From NCBI GenBank assembly GCA_903861045.1, contig CAIOST010000294.1:1-42972 (forward strand): a stretch of DNA of 42,972 bases, given 5' to 3'. This DNA is from an uncultured bacterium (GTDB taxonomy: Bacteria; Verrucomicrobiota; Kiritimatiellia; RFP12; CAIWXQ01). Under the pieces are notes generated by a model that made no database searches, was not told the origin of the DNA, and saw only the letters and a program-made list of their open reading frames with translations. The position numbers and the translations under genes were made by a program. Positions 35,077 through 42,906 of this stretch are shown here, in pieces. The stretch's first letter is position 1. Each line of letters opens with the position of its first letter.

Positions 35077-36384
35077 ATGGATCTGGCCGTACTAGGAATT
35101 AACTTTAAGACCGCTCCCATGGAGATCCGGGAGCAGGCCTCGTTCCGCGCGCACGAGATACCCCGCGCGCTGCAGCGCATGGCCGCCGCCTTTCCCGGCG
35201 CCGGGTTTGTGCTGCTGTCGACCTGCAACCGCACGGAACTCTACCTCTCCGGGCTGGACATGGCCGCGCACCGGCCCGCGCTAGCCCAGGCGCTGCTGAA
35301 GCAAACCGAGACCGCGGCGGCACCCGCCGCCGATCCACATTTTTATGTAAAGACCGGTCTCGCCGCCGTCGAACACCTGTTGACCGTGGCCTCCAGCCTG
35401 GACTCGATGGTCGTGGGCGAAACCGAAATCCTCGGGCAGGTCAAGCAGGCCTTTGCGGTGGCCGGAGAGGCCGGCACGCATGGCCCGCGCCTGCCGACCC
35501 TCTTCCACCACGCCTTCCGCTGCGCCAAACGGGTGCATGCCGAAACGGACCTGTCGCGCGGCCGCGTCTCCGTAAGCTCCGTGGCCGTGGAGTTTGCCGA
35601 GAAAGTCTTCGAGGATCTCAGCGCCAAGACCGTCATGATCGTCGGGGCCGGCGAAATGGCCGAGCTCGCGCTCAAAAGCCTCGTCGAACACGGTGCGCGC
35701 GAAGTGCTCGTGCTGAACCGCTCGATGGATAAGGGACAGGCCCTGGCCGAGCGCCACGGCGGCCGCGCCATCCCCTTCGACCTGCTCGACGACTATTTGC
35801 CGCAGGCCGACATCGTCATCAGCTCCACCAGCGCCCCGCACGCCGTCGTGCGGGCCGCGGCCATGCGCCGCGCCATGGAGCTGCGCCGCGGACGCCCCGT
35901 GTTGCTGGTGGATATCGCCATGCCGCGCGACATTGAACCCGCGGCCGGCGAGATCAAAGATGTCTACCTCTACCACCTCGACGACCTGCAGCGCGTAGCC
36001 GCGGAAAACCTGGCCCGCCGCCAGAGTGCCGTCGAACAGGCGTGGCTCATTGTCCGCGAAGTCTGCGCCGAGTGGAGCGAGCTCTTTAAGGTGCGCGGCG
36101 TCGGCAACGTCATGCAACAGCTCGATGCGCATGGCCGCGAGGTCTGCGAGACCATCCTCCAGCGCTACCTGGCCAAGGAGAAACTGGCCGCGCTGCCCGA
36201 ACCCTGTAAAGATGAGATTCGCGAACTGGCCCAGAAAATCGTGAATAAGATGCTGGCCGCCCCCAAGGAATCCCTGCGACACGCCGCCAAAAACGGCGAA
36301 TTGACCGCTTACGAACAGATGACCACACGCATCTTCGGACTGGACCGCAAGGGTACCCCGCCGACACCACACCAAGACAAGTAA
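35077..36384 (+). CDS. hemA: glutamyl-tRNA reductase
   Basis: A 435-residue enzyme that reduces Glu-tRNA(Glu) to glutamate-1-semialdehyde with NADPH, the committed step of tetrapyrrole synthesis by the C5 route. The nucleophile C50 lies in LLSTCNRTELY; the NADPH site VGAGEMAELALKSL and the C-terminal dimerisation helices (about 325-425) are present. The ATG at 35077 matches the conserved N-terminus MDLAVLGINFKTAP. It follows the hemX-like gene by four bases and precedes ahbC by 126 bp, a gap with no apparent promoter or terminator, so it likely leads the whole haem operon. Confidence 0.96.
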   Translation: MDLAVLGINFKTAPMEIREQASFRAHEIPRALQRMAAAFPGAGFVLLSTCNRTELYLSGLDMAAHRPALAQALLKQTETAAAPAADPHFYVKTGLAAVEHLLTVASSLDSMVVGETEILGQVKQAFAVAGEAGTHGPRLPTLFHHAFRCAKRVHAETDLSRGRVSVSSVAVEFAEKVFEDLSAKTVMIVGAGEMAELALKSLVEHGAREVLVLNRSMDKGQALAERHGGRAIPFDLLDDYLPQADIVISSTSAPHAVVRAAAMRRAMELRRGRPVLLVDIAMPRDIEPAAGEIKDVYLYHLDDLQRVAAENLARRQSAVEQAWLIVREVCAEWSELFKVRGVGNVMQQLDAHGREVCETILQRYLAKEKLAALPEPCKDEIRELAQKIVNKMLAAPKESLRHAAKNGELTAYEQMTTRIFGLDRKGTPPTPHQDK

Positions 36385-36510
36385 CCAGCCACAGACGGTG
36401 GGCCCCCCGCCTGAAAACACCCGCTTCAGACAACGGACGATCGATAACCTAACAACCACACCCGCACCCGCGACACGCGCACCTGACACCGAACTAAAAA
36501 AAGGATCCCC

Positions 36511-37695
36511 ATGATCGGCATCTCCAAACTCTACTGCGGCACCGTCGAACAATCCGACCCGCTCCGCTACGGACGGCGCTCCAAGGATCTCCCTTCGCAC
36601 TTGCTGCAATTCTCCCAGGACAAAAAACCGGTGGTGGTGTGGAACGTCGGTCGCCGCTGCAACCTGCACTGCGTGCACTGCTACTCCCACTCCAAGGACC
36701 AGACCTACACCGGCGAACTCGACCAGGCCCAAGGGAAACGGCTGATCGAAGACCTCGCCGACTTCGGCGCGCCGGTCATGCTCTTCTCCGGCGGCGAACC
36801 GCTCATGCGCCCGGACCTGTTCGACCTGATCGGCCACGCCGTCAACCGCAAGATGCGCGCTGTGGTCTCCACCAACGGCACCCTGATCACCGCCGACGTG
36901 GCGGCCCGCCTCAAGGACGCCGGCCTCTCCTATGTCGGCATCAGCCTCGACGGCCTCGAGCCGATGAACGACCGCTTCCGCGGCCTCCCCGGCGCCTTCC
37001 AGCGCGCCCTCGACGGCGTACGCAACTGCCTGGCCCAGGGAGTCAAGGTCGGCCTGCGCTTCACCGTGACGCGCATGAACTACCGCGACGTCGGCGGCAT
37101 CCTCGACCTGGTCCGCGCCGAAGGCATCCCGCGCGTCTGCTTCTACCACCTCGTCTACACCGGCCGCGGCAGCAAGATGATTGACGACAGCCGCATGTCC
37201 CACGCCGAGACCCGCGCCACCGTGGACCTGATCATGGACCGCACCCGCGCCCTGCATGCCGGCGGCCAACCGGTGGAAGTGCTGACCGTGGATAACCACA
37301 CCGACGGTCCCTACCTCTACCTGCGACTCCTGAAAGAAGATCCGGCCCGCGCCGCACAAGTGCTGGAACTTCTGAAAATGAACGGCGGCAATAGCAGCGG
37401 CGTCGGCATCGGCTGCGTGAGCTGGGATGGTTCCGTGCATCCGGACCAGTTCTGGCGCCACCACACGCTGGGCAATGTCCAGGAGCGCCCCTTCAGCGCC
37501 ATCTGGTCGGACCCCAACGATCCACTGCTTTCCAAGCTGCGCAACCGCAAGCCGCACCTCAAAGGGCGCTGCGGCGCCTGCAAGTTTGTCGACATCTGCA
37601 ACGGCAACTTCCGCGTACGCGCTGAGGCCGTCACCGGCGACCTCTGGGCCCCGGAACCGGATTGCTACCTGACCGACCAGGAGATCGTGCTATGA
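36511..37695 (+). CDS. ahbC: radical SAM 12,18-didecarboxysiroheme deacetylase
   Basis: A 394-residue radical SAM protein. The cluster cysteines C50, C54 and C57 are in GRRCNLHCVHCYSH; SGGEPLMRPDLF and a C-terminal second-cluster segment (CGACKFVDICNGNFRVR ... PDC) are present. The N-terminus MIGISKLYCGTVEQSDPLRY is diagnostic of AhbC (also the related NirJ). It removes the acetate side chains of didecarboxysiroheme to give Fe-coproporphyrin III, the third step of the siroheme-dependent haem pathway found in sulfate reducers and archaea. NirJ of haem d1 synthesis is the alternative, but no nirS, nirF or nirE lies in this cluster. AAAGGATC precedes the ATG. It overlaps ahbD by four bases. Confidence 0.9.
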   Translation: MIGISKLYCGTVEQSDPLRYGRRSKDLPSHLLQFSQDKKPVVVWNVGRRCNLHCVHCYSHSKDQTYTGELDQAQGKRLIEDLADFGAPVMLFSGGEPLMRPDLFDLIGHAVNRKMRAVVSTNGTLITADVAARLKDAGLSYVGISLDGLEPMNDRFRGLPGAFQRALDGVRNCLAQGVKVGLRFTVTRMNYRDVGGILDLVRAEGIPRVCFYHLVYTGRGSKMIDDSRMSHAETRATVDLIMDRTRALHAGGQPVEVLTVDNHTDGPYLYLRLLKEDPARAAQVLELLKMNGGNSSGVGIGCVSWDGSVHPDQFWRHHTLGNVQERPFSAIWSDPNDPLLSKLRNRKPHLKGRCGACKFVDICNGNFRVRAEAVTGDLWAPEPDCYLTDQEIVL

Positions 37696-38831
37696 AGGAC
37701 GCGCTTCGGCTGGTCTTCTGGGAGTTGACCGCGCGCTGCAACCTGAAGTGCTGCCACTGCCGCGCCGAGGCACAGGACGCCTTTGTCGCCGGCGAACTGA
37801 CCACCGCGCAGATTCTCGCGGTGGCGCGCGATATCCGCGCCACCGGCGATCCGATCATGATCCTCACCGGCGGGGAACCGCTGGTGCGCCAGGATTTCTT
37901 CGACATCGCCGCGGCCTGCTCCGGCCTGTTCAGCCGCGTGGCGCTGGCAACCAACGGCACCATGGTGGACGATGAGATGGCCCGCCGCATCCAACGCGCC
38001 GGTATCCAGCGCGTCAGCGTCAGCCTCGACGGCGCCACACCCGCCACGCACGACGCCTTCCGCGGCGTACCCGGCAGTTTTGAGGCCACCGTGCGCGGCT
38101 ACGACGCGCTGATGCGGGCCGGCGTCCCGGTGCAGGTCAACGCCACCGTGGCCCGCAACAATATTGGCGAAGTCGACGCCCTGCTGAAATTTCTACTGGA
38201 GCGCAAGGCCGCCGCGTTCCACGTCTTCGCGCTGGTGCCGGTGGGGTGCGGCGCGCAGATCAGCGAAGAGTCACGCCTCTCGTCCGCACAGATGGAGGAG
38301 TTCCTGCGCTGGCTCTTCACCAAGTCGATTGAGCTGCGCGACCGCATCCACATCAAGGCCACCTGTGCGCCGCAGTACTACCGGATTATGCGCGAGATTT
38401 CGAAGGAAAAAGGGATTCCGCTCCCCGGGGCCCCGCACGGGCACGCGGCCCACGGCGCGCCGGGCGCCGGGCACCCCGCTGCCGGGCACCCCGCTGCCGG
38501 GCATGGCGCGGCCAACGGCATGGAAGCCATGACGCGTGGCTGCCTGGCCGGTTCCGCGGTCTGCTTCCTCTCGCGCATTGGTGATGTACAGCCGTGCGGC
38601 TACCTCCCGCTGCGGGTGGGGAATGTGCTGCAAAAGCCGTTCGGCGAGATCTGGCGCGACTCCGCGGAATTTGCCGCGCTGCGCGACCCGGGCCAACTCA
38701 AGGGGAAATGTGGCAGCTGTGGCTACCGCACGGTCTGCGAAGGGTGCCGCGCCCGCGCCTACGCCGCCACCTCCGACTTCATGTCCGCCGATCCGGATTG
38801 CGCGTATGGGCTGACTACCAGCAAACCATAA
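37692..38831 (+). CDS. ahbD: radical SAM haem synthase (Fe-coproporphyrin III decarboxylase)
   Basis: A 379-residue radical SAM enzyme that converts the two propionates of Fe-coproporphyrin III to vinyls, giving haem b. The first cluster is bound by C16, C20 and C23 (RCNLKCCHCR); the second by C-terminal cysteines (TRGCLAGSAVC ... VQPCGYL ... CGSCGYRTVCEGCR). An insertion at about 250-275, rich in Gly, His, Ala and Pro, comes from a 15-bp tandem repeat (GHPAA units) and is unusual for the family. The start overlaps the ahbC stop (ATGA). The original downstream gene is separated from it by the REP/transposase block at 38835-40160. Confidence 0.9.
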   Translation: MKDALRLVFWELTARCNLKCCHCRAEAQDAFVAGELTTAQILAVARDIRATGDPIMILTGGEPLVRQDFFDIAAACSGLFSRVALATNGTMVDDEMARRIQRAGIQRVSVSLDGATPATHDAFRGVPGSFEATVRGYDALMRAGVPVQVNATVARNNIGEVDALLKFLLERKAAAFHVFALVPVGCGAQISEESRLSSAQMEEFLRWLFTKSIELRDRIHIKATCAPQYYRIMREISKEKGIPLPGAPHGHAAHGAPGAGHPAAGHPAAGHGAANGMEAMTRGCLAGSAVCFLSRIGDVQPCGYLPLRVGNVLQKPFGEIWRDSAEFAALRDPGQLKGKCGSCGYRTVCEGCRARAYAATSDFMSADPDCAYGLTTSKP

Positions 38832-38834
38832 AGG

Positions 38835-39071
38835 AAAAGAAAACGCCGTTCCCTGCCGGCTTGCCGGCAGGAACGAAAAATCGATCTTGGCTTCCGGCGG
38901 GCAAGCCCGCCGGGGAGCAAAAGAAAACAACCGACACCAGCTCCCCGGCGACCTTGGTCGCCGGAAGCAAGACTCTGACAGCAACGGCGCCAGCACACAG
39001 CAAAGCAAGCAAGATGCCAGAAACCACTGACAACGGCGCCCCGGCGACCTTGGGTCGCCGGGAGCAAGATG
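38835..39071. repeat. left REP array of the RAYT unit
   Basis: Four palindromes: P1, stem TGCCGGC with loop TT (38852-38871); P2, stem CCGGCGGGC with loop AA (38894-38913); P3, stem CCGGCGACC with loop TT (38945-38964); P4, the same stem with loop TTG (39041-39061). Bases 38835-38924 recur at 39991-40080 with two mismatches in 90, and bases 39037-39071 recur exactly at 40126-40160. P4 overlaps the 5' end of the transposase gene. Confidence 0.85.
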
Positions 39072-39913
39072 CCCGCTCCGGCGCAGCCACCCCGCCGGCT
39101 GCCACTGCCTTTGCCCCCCCCCACGCCCTGTACACCGGCCACAACGTCCACTCCGCGTACGCGCTACGTTACGACTGGACCGGTTGGCCGACCGCTGGCA
39201 CCTGCCTGCCGCCGAACGCCAGCGACCTCGCACATGCCACCGCCCCCGCCTGGGAGGCTGATGGTCTTCACTTGCTCGAACTGCGTGCGCACCTGGACCG
39301 CATCCAGATGCTCTTTAGTGTCACGCCGCAAGTCAGCCCAATCTTTTTCACGCAACGCGTAAAAGGCAGATTACAGCACGCGTTGCATCAGGCAGGTGCG
39401 CCCATAACATTCAGTCGTAAAGTTGCGTTCCGCAGTCTGGGCGAAAACACCTCGGAAATCGTGGCGCAGTATATTCGCGGCCAGGTTGGCAAAGAAGACT
39501 GGGCCGATCCACGGTACCGGGAGATCCTGAAGCAGTTCACCGTGCGACCCGCGACCGTGCGATTGGAGGAAGCGTCGGAAACCAACAGCGGCCGCTATTG
39601 GTACAATCTACACGTTGTGCTAGTCGTAGCGGGACGCGACCGCATCACAAATCCCGCGATATTAACCGTCATGCGCGACGCCGTATTCGCAACCGCAGAA
39701 ACCGAAGGCCATCGCATCGCGGCATGCGCTCTGATGCCTGACCACGTTCACCTGTCGCTACGAGGCAACCTGGAGCGCACACCACAAGAGATCGCTCTGG
39801 CTTTTCAGAACAGTCTGGCACATGCGGCAGGCTGCCGCGTTTGGCAAGACAGCTATTATGCAGGAACATTCAGCGAGTATGATCTCGATACGGTTCGACG
39901 CCTGGCTGACTGA
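39014..39913 (+). CDS. REP-associated Y1 (HUH) transposase, RAYT-like
   Basis: A 299-residue protein. The HUH nickase motif is in ALMPDHVHLSL (H244, H246), and a downstream helix SYYAGTFSEYDLDTVRRL carries the candidate nucleophilic tyrosine (Y281 or Y282). The long N-terminal extension (about 35-190; LYTGHNVHSAYALRYDW, KGRLQHALHQ, FRSLGENTSEIVAQYI) is seen in a PVC/planctomycete subgroup of Y1 transposases. Known of RAYTs: they nick and join REP palindromes and are usually single-copy, flanked by REPs, as here. The ATG at 39014 is the best start, but its first 20 codons are REP sequence, so translation may begin later. It lies in the haem operon's direction and breaks the ahbD-ygbA junction. 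Confidence 0.8.
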   Translation: MPETTDNGAPATLGRREQDARSGAATPPAATAFAPPHALYTGHNVHSAYALRYDWTGWPTAGTCLPPNASDLAHATAPAWEADGLHLLELRAHLDRIQMLFSVTPQVSPIFFTQRVKGRLQHALHQAGAPITFSRKVAFRSLGENTSEIVAQYIRGQVGKEDWADPRYREILKQFTVRPATVRLEEASETNSGRYWYNLHVVLVVAGRDRITNPAILTVMRDAVFATAETEGHRIAACALMPDHVHLSLRGNLERTPQEIALAFQNSLAHAAGCRVWQDSYYAGTFSEYDLDTVRRLAD

Positions 39914-39925
39914 CGATGCAGAGAA

Positions 39926-40160
39926 TCTTGGCTACCGGCGGGCAAGCCCGCCGGGGAGCAAGAGACCACCGATGCCTACAACGCTTACAAAAAAGAAAAC
40001 GCCGTTCCCTGCCGGCTTGCCGGCAGGAACGAAAAATCTATCTTGGCTACCGGCGGGCAAGCCCGCCGGGGAGCAAAAGAGCCCAGCGCCCCGGCAACTA
40101 GCCCGCTTGAAAGAAAAGAAGCCGACGCCCCGGCGACCTTGGGTCGCCGGGAGCAAGATG
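39926..40160. repeat. right REP array of the RAYT unit
   Basis: In the same orientation as the left array: a solo P2 (39935-39954), then P1 (40008-40027) and P2 (40050-40069) within a 90-bp near-copy of the left unit (39991-40080), then P4 (40130-40150) within a 35-bp exact copy (40126-40160). The array runs into the 5' end of ygbA. Confidence 0.85.
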
Positions 40161-40481
40161 ATACCAGCGCCGGCGATTCCCGGACGCTGCAGGCCATGCT
40201 GGCGATCTATTGCCGCGGCCAGCACGCCAGCACCGGCGCGCTCTGTGCCGAATGCCACGCGTTGCTGGCGTATGCTCAGGAAAAAATTGGCCAAGTGCCC
40301 GTTCGGCGCGCAGAAGCCCACCTGTGCCAACTGCCCCATCCACTGCTACCAACCCGCCCAGCGCGCGGCCATCCGCGCGGTCATGGCCTACGCCGGCCCG
40401 CGCATGCTCCTGCGCCACCCAATGATGGCCCTGCAACACACCCTCGCCGGACTACGCCCGCCCGCAAAACCCACCCCATGA
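40139..40481 (+). pseudogene. ygbA: YgbA-family (nitrous-oxide-stimulated promoter) protein, frameshifted
   Basis: Two frames together give a full YgbA-type cysteine protein of about 100 residues: RTLQAMLAIYCRGQH...ALCAECHALLAYAQEK in the first, then KCPFGAQKPTCANC, PIHCYQPAQR and AVMAYAGPRMLLRHPM in the next. The switch falls on a run of six A residues at 40281-40286; one A fewer restores the frame. This may be a real mutation, a sequencing error or slippage. The second frame's stop overlaps the ahbAB start by four bases (ATGA), so it belongs to this operon. E. coli ygbA is NsrR-controlled and linked to nitric oxide stress. The start is unclear: TTG 40139 lies in REP sequence; ATG 40196 begins inside the domain. 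Confidence 0.75.
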
Positions 40482-41491
40482 CAACTTCCGCAGAAACTGC
40501 TGACAAACAACTCCTGGTCGCGCTGCAAAAAGGGCTCCCGCTGGAGCCGCGCCCGTTTGCCCGCCTCAGCGCACCGCTCGGCCTGACCGAAGCCGCCGTG
40601 CTGGAAAAGGTGCATGCGCTCTTTGCCAGCGGCGTGGCGCGGCGCTTCGGCGCCGTCTTCGATGCCCGCAGCCTCGGGTACGAAAGCACCCTCTGCGCCA
40701 CAGATTTGCCCACGACCACCATGGAGGCCGCCGCCCGCCGCATCGTTTCGCACCCCGGCATCACCCACTGCTACGAACGCGATGGCCACCCCAACCTCTG
40801 GTTTACCATGACCGCGCCCGCCGGCGAGGTCGCCCGCGAGATCGAGCGCGTCGCTGCGGCCCTAGGTGCGGCGCAAGCCGTCTGGAGCCTCCCGGCCCTA
40901 CGCCTCTTCAAGATCGAAGCCGTCTTCGGCAAGGAGTCCGAAGCGGCGGCCCGTCCCGCCGCTGCCCGCGCCACCACACCCGCCGCACCGCTCACGGAGC
41001 GCGAGCAGCAGGTGGTGCGTCGCCTGCAGGCCGACCTCGCGGTGACCGAAAACCCCTTTGGCACCATCGCCGCGGAGCTGGCATATGACTCCGCCGAACT
41101 GCTCGCGCTGCTGCAGCGCTGGCAGCAGAGCGGCATCATCCGCCGCATCGGCTTGGTGCTGCGCCATCGCCAACTAGGGCTCTCTGCCAACAGCATGTGC
41201 GTCTGGCCAGTCCCACCGGAGCGCATCGAGGCCGCTGGCACCTCGCTGGCACGCAGCCCGCATGTCTCGCACTGCTACGAGCGGCCATGCTTTGCCGCCT
41301 TCCCGTACAACCTCTACGCCATGATCCATGCCCCCTCGCGCGAGGCCGCGGTGGCGCTCTTCGAGCAGTTGCAAGGCGACGCCGGCCTGACCAACGGCCG
41401 CATGCTCTGGTCCATGCGTGAGTTCAAAAAAGCCAGCCCCATCTTTTTCGGCGCGCCGCCGCCCACGCTGGAAGGCCCAACCCCCGCATGA
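40478..41491 (+). CDS. siroheme decarboxylase, AhbA-AhbB fusion
   Basis: A 337-residue protein made of two homologous halves: about 1-150 (RRFGAVFDARSLGYESTLC ... THCYERDGHPNLWFTM) and about 172-330 (RRIGLVLRHRQLGLSANSM ... SHCYERPCFAAFPYNLYAMIH). Each half has the Lrp/AsnC-like winged helix plus a RAM-like fold of the AhbA/AhbB (NirD/L/G/H) family. In sulfate reducers AhbA and AhbB are separate and form a heterodimer that removes two carboxylates from siroheme to give 12,18-didecarboxysiroheme. Here both are joined by an Ala/Pro linker. The HRQLG histidine of the second half fits AhbB-type chemistry. The start overlaps ygbA and the stop overlaps cbiK, each by four bases. Confidence 0.88.
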   Translation: MTTSAETADKQLLVALQKGLPLEPRPFARLSAPLGLTEAAVLEKVHALFASGVARRFGAVFDARSLGYESTLCATDLPTTTMEAAARRIVSHPGITHCYERDGHPNLWFTMTAPAGEVAREIERVAAALGAAQAVWSLPALRLFKIEAVFGKESEAAARPAAARATTPAAPLTEREQQVVRRLQADLAVTENPFGTIAAELAYDSAELLALLQRWQQSGIIRRIGLVLRHRQLGLSANSMCVWPVPPERIEAAGTSLARSPHVSHCYERPCFAAFPYNLYAMIHAPSREAAVALFEQLQGDAGLTNGRMLWSMREFKKASPIFFGAPPPTLEGPTPA

Positions 41492-42330
41492 TCGTGCGCA
41501 CCGCCATCCTCTTTGCTATTGCCGGGTCCACCTGCCACAGCGCGCGGCAGGTGCTCGAACGGATCAATGCCGCAGCCACGCTGCGTTTCCCCGGCGTAGA
41601 GCCGCGCTGGTGCTTTACCTCCGCCCCCATCCGCCGCAAACTGACGGCACAGGGGATTCCCGCGCCTGACCCGACCGAAGCGCTCGCTGCCCTGCAAGCC
41701 GAGGGGTTCACCCGTATCGCCGTCATCCCCCTGCACCTCACAGACGGCATGGAGTTCCGCGAGCTGGCCGAGGTCGTGACCGCCTGGCAAAACCGCGCTG
41801 GTCACGCGCCGCAACTGGCGCTGGGGGCGCCGCTGCTTACCTCCGACGCCGCCTGGCAACAGGCCCTGCGTATGATCCTCGCAGCGCTCTACGCCCTGCC
41901 CCAGCCACCACCTGCCACGCCCGACGCTACCACGCCGCACCGCATGGTGCTCGTGGCGCATGGCAGCACCGACCCCTGCGGCAGCCAAACACTCCAACAT
42001 GCTGCCGAACTCTGCCGCACCGTTGACCCGCGCCTGATGCTCGGCATGCTACTGGGTCAGCCCGATCAAGCGCAGGTCGTGCGTCGCTGCCAGGAAGCCG
42101 GCGTGCGCACCGTCTGGCTAGTCCCCTGCCTGGCCCTGCCGGGTTTTTCGGCGCAGAACGAGATCGCCGGGACGGACGAAACCTCGTGGGCCAGCGCCTT
42201 GCGCCGCGCCGGCCTGGACGTGGTGCCCATTGTCCGAGGCTTGGCCGAGTACGACGGCATCGTGCAGCTCTGGCTGGACTCAGCAGCGCAGATCCTGACG
42301 AAATGGGAAGCAAACAACGCGGTGACTTAA
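41488..42330 (+). CDS. cbiK: CbiK-type sirohydrochlorin chelatase
   Basis: A 280-residue class II chelatase of the CbiK family. The metal-binding histidines lie in VIPLHLTDGMEFREL (H83) and, in the second half, in VLVAHGS. CbiK proteins insert Co or Fe into sirohydrochlorin; in this operon, between the siroheme decarboxylase and the sirC gene, iron insertion to make siroheme is the expected role, with cobalt for cobalamin as an alternative. The start overlaps the ahbAB stop by four bases and the stop overlaps sirC by one. A Pro/Thr-rich insert (about 136-153) separates the two lobes. No signal peptide, so it is cytoplasmic. Confidence 0.88.
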   Translation: MIVRTAILFAIAGSTCHSARQVLERINAAATLRFPGVEPRWCFTSAPIRRKLTAQGIPAPDPTEALAALQAEGFTRIAVIPLHLTDGMEFRELAEVVTAWQNRAGHAPQLALGAPLLTSDAAWQQALRMILAALYALPQPPPATPDATTPHRMVLVAHGSTDPCGSQTLQHAAELCRTVDPRLMLGMLLGQPDQAQVVRRCQEAGVRTVWLVPCLALPGFSAQNEIAGTDETSWASALRRAGLDVVPIVRGLAEYDGIVQLWLDSAAQILTKWEANNAVT

Positions 42331-42827
42331 TGCGTAAACCATCCCCCACACTTCCGATCCTCCCCATCTGCCTGCTGGTGGCGGACAAGCCGTGCCTCGT
42401 GGTGGGCGGCGGCACCATTGCCAGCCGCAAGATCGGCCACCTGCTCGACGCGGCCGCAGCCGTCACCGTCGTCGCCCCAGCCTGCACGCCGGAATTGCAA
42501 AAGCTAGCCGAGGCCGGCAAGCTCCGCCTCGTCGAACGCCCCTTTACCGCCCGCGACGTCACCGGCCAATACCTCGTTTTTGCCGCCACGGACAACACCA
42601 CCGTCAACCAGCAGGTGCTCCAGGCCTGCCGCAAAAAGGGGATCCTCTGCAGCGCGGCGGACAGCAACTGGCCGGACGGCGATTTCATCCTGCCCGCCAC
42701 CTGCCGCAAGAACGGTCTGGTCATCACCGTGGCCACCGGCGGCCGCTCCTGCCGACAGGCACGTGTGATCAAGGATAAGATTGCAGAACTGCTGCCTGTC
42801 TGGACCCAGGCAGACGAAGAATCTTGA
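42330..42827 (+). CDS. sirC: precorrin-2 dehydrogenase (SirC / CysG N-terminal type)
   Basis: A 165-residue NAD+-dependent enzyme that oxidises precorrin-2 to sirohydrochlorin. The Rossmann motif VVGGGTIASRKIGHLL and the later ATDNTTVNQQVLQACR and CSAADSNWPDGDFILPA segments are those of SirC/Met8/CysG-B. The methyltransferase (CobA/SUMT) part of CysG is absent and must be encoded elsewhere. The ATG at 42330 overlaps the cbiK TAA by one base; an ATG at 42303 is in frame but sits deep inside cbiK. Its product feeds CbiK next door. Confidence 0.93.
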   Translation: MRKPSPTLPILPICLLVADKPCLVVGGGTIASRKIGHLLDAAAAVTVVAPACTPELQKLAEAGKLRLVERPFTARDVTGQYLVFAATDNTTVNQQVLQACRKKGILCSAADSNWPDGDFILPATCRKNGLVITVATGGRSCRQARVIKDKIAELLPVWTQADEES

Positions 42828-42906
42828 GCATGCACTCTTCCAGGAAACAGAAAGCGAAAGGTAACGACACAGGGCCCGTCAGCAATTCTCATTATGGACT
42901 TGTGGC

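Noticed and set aside
35281-37557. A 758-codon open frame antisense to hemA and ahbC
   Set aside because: The plus strand encodes intact hemA and ahbC with all catalytic motifs; the antisense frame is low-complexity and arises from high GC at third positions.
38594-39013. Transposase translated from within ahbD
   Set aside because: The frame is open, but upstream codons are antisense-like ahbD sequence in another frame and REP sequence; the transposase domain begins after 39100.
38835-40160. CRISPR array
   Set aside because: Repeats are GC-rich palindromes of unequal spacing flanking a Y1 transposase; no regular spacers and no cas genes.
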